Positions 62,001 through 64,000 of a stretch of 64,000 nucleotides of DNA are shown one piece after another. The position numbers and the translations under genes were made by a program. The notes under the pieces were generated by a model, which ran no database searches, was not told where the DNA came from, and worked only from the letters and a program-made list of their open reading frames with translations. The stretch covers positions 434,001 through 498,000 of the forward strand of contig NW_020289977.1 in assembly GCF_003144245.1 (NCBI RefSeq). The letters are read 5' to 3'. The number at the start of each line of letters is the position of its first letter. Positions within the stretch are counted from its first letter, which is position 1. Source of the DNA: Jaminaea rosea. Lineage: Eukaryota; Basidiomycota; Exobasidiomycetes; Microstromatales.

Positions 62001-62345
62001 GGCCTTCAAGGCTGCGTATCGCGAGGCTGCGGGTGCCGCAGGTTGCTGAGTCGAAGCAGCCGCCTCCTGCTCCTCCTTTGCCATGCTCTCTGCTGACGTG
62101 TCTGGCGACCCTGCTGCTGAGCCGCCCCTCTTTCCGCCGCTGGTGGACCGCTTTGCTGTCATGGTCCCATCACTGGGCGCCCCATATGCGAAGCTCTGGT
62201 GAATGACTTTACGGCTGACCTCTGGGCGGCTGCGCCTCCGGCCGGCGCTGGTATTGGGGCTGTCGTTGCCGTTGTCGAAACCTGCGGCGTCGATGCTCTC
62301 TGACCGAGCGAGGGCGCGAGAGGCTGCGCGACGCGGTGATGACAT
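59067..62345 (-). CDS. SAD1: SUN-domain inner nuclear membrane protein (Sad1-like)
   Basis: SUN proteins span the inner nuclear membrane and join KASH partners to form LINC bridges; in fungi Sad1 also anchors the spindle pole body. The 1092-aa protein is a single exon from ATG 62345. The order is a disordered nucleoplasmic region with acidic and Lys/Arg-rich patches, one membrane segment at about 453-472 (LKTVGLAVAGLAVLGAISPN), a luminal coiled coil of about 250 residues (SRLLSLETTVGSLSATSDSL onward), and the SUN domain at about 860-1090. SUN landmarks are DFALYSAGGRVIPSLTSPTF, PGMCWPFAGSNGQLGIQLAR, DFTIEHPPASL, APRDITVWGL and a C-terminal NRDYTCSYRVQVHG. It is longer than S. pombe Sad1 because of the N-terminal region. 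Confidence 0.93.
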   Translation of the reverse strand: MSSPRRAASRALARSESIDAAGFDNGNDSPNTSAGRRRSRPEVSRKVIHQSFAYGAPSDGTMTAKRSTSGGKRGGSAAGSPDTSAESMAKEEQEAAASTQQPAAPAASRYAALKARKQSGGAAAKKGAASGLVSASSPATRRSARLSVASGSQDADNAARTRAMADFEDDEGESDDEEDDAQGKARKSSVPPPPVAGVRSAGGYQLSSYFVRAPVGSMSPGPSEDRRSMMPSSLLRGAQRPSHDPLSPRRGDMDGSMRSSDAGDSRSFASEEAFVRRDIDRDMTPPARGGARGWLANLSPWNKGANSSGSSRARRDPDFVPDAAEETEENHLQRRKARKSKDDAVYKPSEDGEEEDDDDISDDDGRKGRRRKSGDVDKSARGGRDDNRIWMGAKKRKGRKGRRSDGTEMGVDDSQEVVYDDDAQEAAARPSVLHRAAATGTQAADTWSGSSMLKTVGLAVAGLAVLGAISPNLSNSPSTRSSAPSSSVPLFGSFFSGRGTFTASNIPPSDFDAFVSRLLSLETTVGSLSATSDSLLKSHKEMARQVSTLELSSKEVRSLLRRIEEDSRLAQSKLDGKTKSLEDVGKRLREQVDKLEAHVAATPSSSSADTDALRRENDKHRQQVEVRLEKLRADLKGNEDQMAKMAASVKSAETVANQAKQALQPLLEANLPAQMPVKIDKRTGKPQIEPWFYESLKSVVASADGSSSGGGQGDDSFSWDSFKRAHGAALRALVHEESSDLFEERRKSHALVSRSDFLALLQAEIETMKGSLEETFNENAQSMQNEILGKVRAQQAMFEESGSWSKGGKKIVAEESAAASVPLSLPDLGQLRSKDGADPRNSILALIDAALDTYSMSKTNKADFALYSAGGRVIPSLTSPTFEMTARGPNSGKQKGWLPWSSASKPVTQFRSRSPVVALHHDNAPGMCWPFAGSNGQLGIQLARPAVVTDFTIEHPPASLTFGDSSTAPRDITVWGLVQREEDREKLRRWRESESARGEDRAGEMDMMPAPPSPNHLHLATFTYEAGGNGTASAPGRRPRSVQTFPVSPEAAALGIPVSVVQVRFLSNHGNRDYTCSYRVQVHGVAYQQQHA

Positions 62346-62977
62346 CGCTGTGAGCGGTGAGGCCGAATGAGGAAATAAAGGGAGCTTGGTGCTGGAGTCG
62401 CGGAGTTGTAGGTGTTGGTCGCGCGTCGATCCTCCCAATCGCGTTCAAGATGCGGCGAGTGATGATGAGGAGCAAAGGAGCGAGGCTCGATGGAGCGCGC
62501 TTTAATCTCTCGTTGCGAGACAGGAGACTGCAATCACCCTATGTGTGCGATGGTGAAGTGCTGAAGGGATCGGTGCGCGGATGGAAATGGTGATGAGATG
62601 TCAAGTGGGGGGAAGGAAAGGGCGAGCGGGCGGCTCAGGAGAAGCGGAAACAGGAACACACGATGAGCGAGAGATGGGCGTCGACGAGGGCGTCAAGACG
62701 CGGTCTGATCTCGGCGAGCGCGAGCAACGATACAACAAGACATGGGAGGAATGCAGAGCAGCTGTAATGATGGTTTGGCGACAGATTCATGAGACTGTCG
62801 TCTTGGCCTTCCACCCCGCGTTGCATTAAATACTCTTGCTCGAGCGACGACGGGCATTGTGATGCATTGCTCGCCGCGATTCAGACTATATGGCCCACGG
62901 ATGTGTCGTCATCTATCCCTGCCACGTTTCCTTCTCCATGTCCTGCCTTCCTTCTTTACCCATCTTGCGACCAACGC
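62346..62977. other. Intergenic, 632 bp, between ATP16 3' end and SAD1 start
   Basis: This holds the SAD1 promoter and the ATP16 3' flank, both on the minus strand. The plus-strand open frame 62581-62829 uses codons rare in this genome (AGA, TGT) and shows no domain. No gene was called. Confidence 0.45.
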
Positions 62978-63837
62978 TTACTGCCTGCCCATAGCGCTCT
63001 GAAGAGCAGTGAGCACCTCGACCTCGATCTCCGCCTCAGCCTTCTGCTCGGGCGATCCAGAGCCAGAGGCGGTACGCTGAGCCTCGGAGAGGGCGGAGCG
63101 GACAGCGTCGGGGGAGAAGTCATCGATGGGGTATGCCTCGATGGCGTTGACAGTCAGACGGTTGTTGGGGTGCATGGTCGCGAAGCCGCCGGACACTAAG
63201 GGAAGGGGGAAAGGGAGGCGGAGAGGGGGAGGGTGCGATTCGGTCAGATCCAGCTCTTCTACCTCTGCAAGCTTGATTGCCATAGACAGGTCGTCTTTGC
63301 AGTGACGAGAACTGGAGTGAAGTGCTAACTCCATTTGCGCTACTCACCAAACCACTTCTTGGTGCCGCTGCTCTCAATGACCTCAAAGAGTCCCGGCTTG
63401 AGCTCCTCGACGGAGGGGACGTGGGATGCGAGGATGCCCATCTCTCCTGTGGCTGCCGAGATATTGACCTGCGTGACCTCTTGCGAGTCGAAGATGGCCT
63501 GGCGCGATACGAGAATGAACAGAGGGATGAGTGTCAGAGGTGGGAATGTGAGAGATGGAGCGCAGCAGCTGAGGGATGGAGACCCGAGCATAGGATCTGT
63601 AGTAGATGCCAGCGCAATGTCTCTCGATCTCCATCCACTCTACTCGCTCGACGTACGCACAGCGTGAGGAAGGATGAAGCTCAACTTGAGCTTGTCGCTG
63701 ACAGCCTCAGCGTAACCACGTCGTCCGAGGTTCATGGCAGTGGGGAGAGCAACAGCCACAGGTCGGCGAGCAGCGACGGGAGCTGCCGATCGGAGGGCAC
63801 CAGCTGTGGCGGAACGTGTGGCAAGGGAGAAGACCAT
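62978..63837 (-). CDS. ATP16: Mitochondrial ATP synthase F1 subunit delta (Atp16)
   Basis: Atp16 is the central-stalk subunit equivalent to bacterial epsilon, coupling the F1 motor to the c-ring. The CDS is complement(join(62978..63195,63348..63498,63661..63837)), 181 aa. The N terminus is a mitochondrial presequence rich in Arg/Ala/Ser (MVFSLATRSATAGALRSAAP to RRGYAEA). The mature protein matches yeast Atp16: LKLSFILPHA-AIFDSQEVTQ, NISAATGEMGILASHVPSVE, GTKKWFG/VSGGFATMHPNNR, LTVNAIEAYPIDDFSPDAV and a C-terminal helical pair ending LTALQSAMGRQ. The two introns (162 and 152 nt) are about twice the size usual in this window, and the first has a GTGCGT donor. Confidence 0.95.
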
Positions 63838-64000
63838 GATCGGAATGAAGAGGGGTGGTGGGAGTGGTGGGAGTGGTGGTGGTAGTGATGATGGAGGTTG
63901 ATCGAGATCGTGGCCGTCGATGCGAAGGTCTCCTGCCTGCCTGCCCGCCTGCCTGCCCGCCCGCCCGCCAATCGCCCCGTTCCAGCGAAGCCCGAGGGCG
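63838..64000. repeat. Low-complexity upstream flank of ATP16
   Basis: Just above the ATP16 start, plus-strand GTGGTGGGA units repeat (63853-63895). Further right (63931-63968) is a CCTG/CCCG tetranucleotide tract (CCTGCCTGCCCGCCTGCC and on). Both are probably ordinary microsatellites in the promoter or leader. The region is cut by the window edge. Confidence 0.55.

Noticed and set aside
1-64000. Mobile elements, viral fossils, CRISPR arrays, rRNA genes
   Set aside because: I looked for transposase, reverse transcriptase, integrase or capsid-like motifs, long terminal or inverted repeats and regular spacer arrays, and saw none.

Overview
The window is nuclear DNA of a filamentous or dimorphic fungus, most likely a basidiomycete. 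Genes are dense and lie on both strands. Introns are short (mostly 50-96 nt) with GTGAGT/GTAAGT-type donors, codon third positions are GC-rich, and proteins carry long disordered Ser/Ala/Gly-rich stretches. Placement near Ustilaginomycotina is inference from this overall style, not from a diagnostic marker. No transposon, retroelement, tRNA, rRNA or CRISPR array was recognised.

Layout. 1-8.7 kb: WDR59 (3' end off the left edge), a twin-ATPase ABC protein, an Erv2-like sulfhydryl oxidase and a Chs5-like exomer subunit. 9-17.7 kb: a CRAL-TRIO lipid-transfer protein, dynein light chain LC8, the ESCRT-III subunit Vps24 and the INO80 subunit Ies1. 17.9-28.8 kb: a large homeodomain protein, the splicing factor Slt11/RBM22, a 7-TM protein and a CNNM/Mam3 protein. 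29-34.6 kb: a short three-exon gene for a 74-residue membrane protein, a membrane-anchored YjbQ protein, an EF-hand module that appears spliced onto Rab geranylgeranyltransferase beta (Bet2), and a peroxisomal PMP47-type carrier. 35-43 kb: an AGTRAP-like membrane protein, an unknown single-TM protein, a class 3 lipase, a fumarylacetoacetate-hydrolase-family enzyme and the WLM metalloprotease Wss1. 43.7-52.8 kb: a large disordered protein, a sugar transporter with a TATA box, and another large disordered protein. 53-64 kb: exonuclease Xrn1, Nop16, a SUN-domain (Sad1) protein and the ATP synthase delta subunit.

These are mostly housekeeping genes and no biosynthetic or defence cluster is evident. 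Several touch membrane traffic (Erv2, Chs5, CRAL-TRIO, Vps24, Bet2), but their adjacency looks incidental. The most unusual point is the 30.6-32.7 kb locus: the Bet2 reading frame has no usable ATG of its own, and a phase-correct intron joins it to an upstream EF-hand-like gene whose stop codon lies inside that intron's donor site. Other points are very small coding exons (4, 18, 21, 21 and 31 nt), both introns of the splicing factor gene being stop-free multiples of three, an asymmetric twin-ATPase, and a protein-like in-frame extension beyond the stop of the 43.8-46.5 kb gene.

Splice sites were assigned by eye from consensus sequences, reading phase and remembered family sequences. No search or alignment was run.
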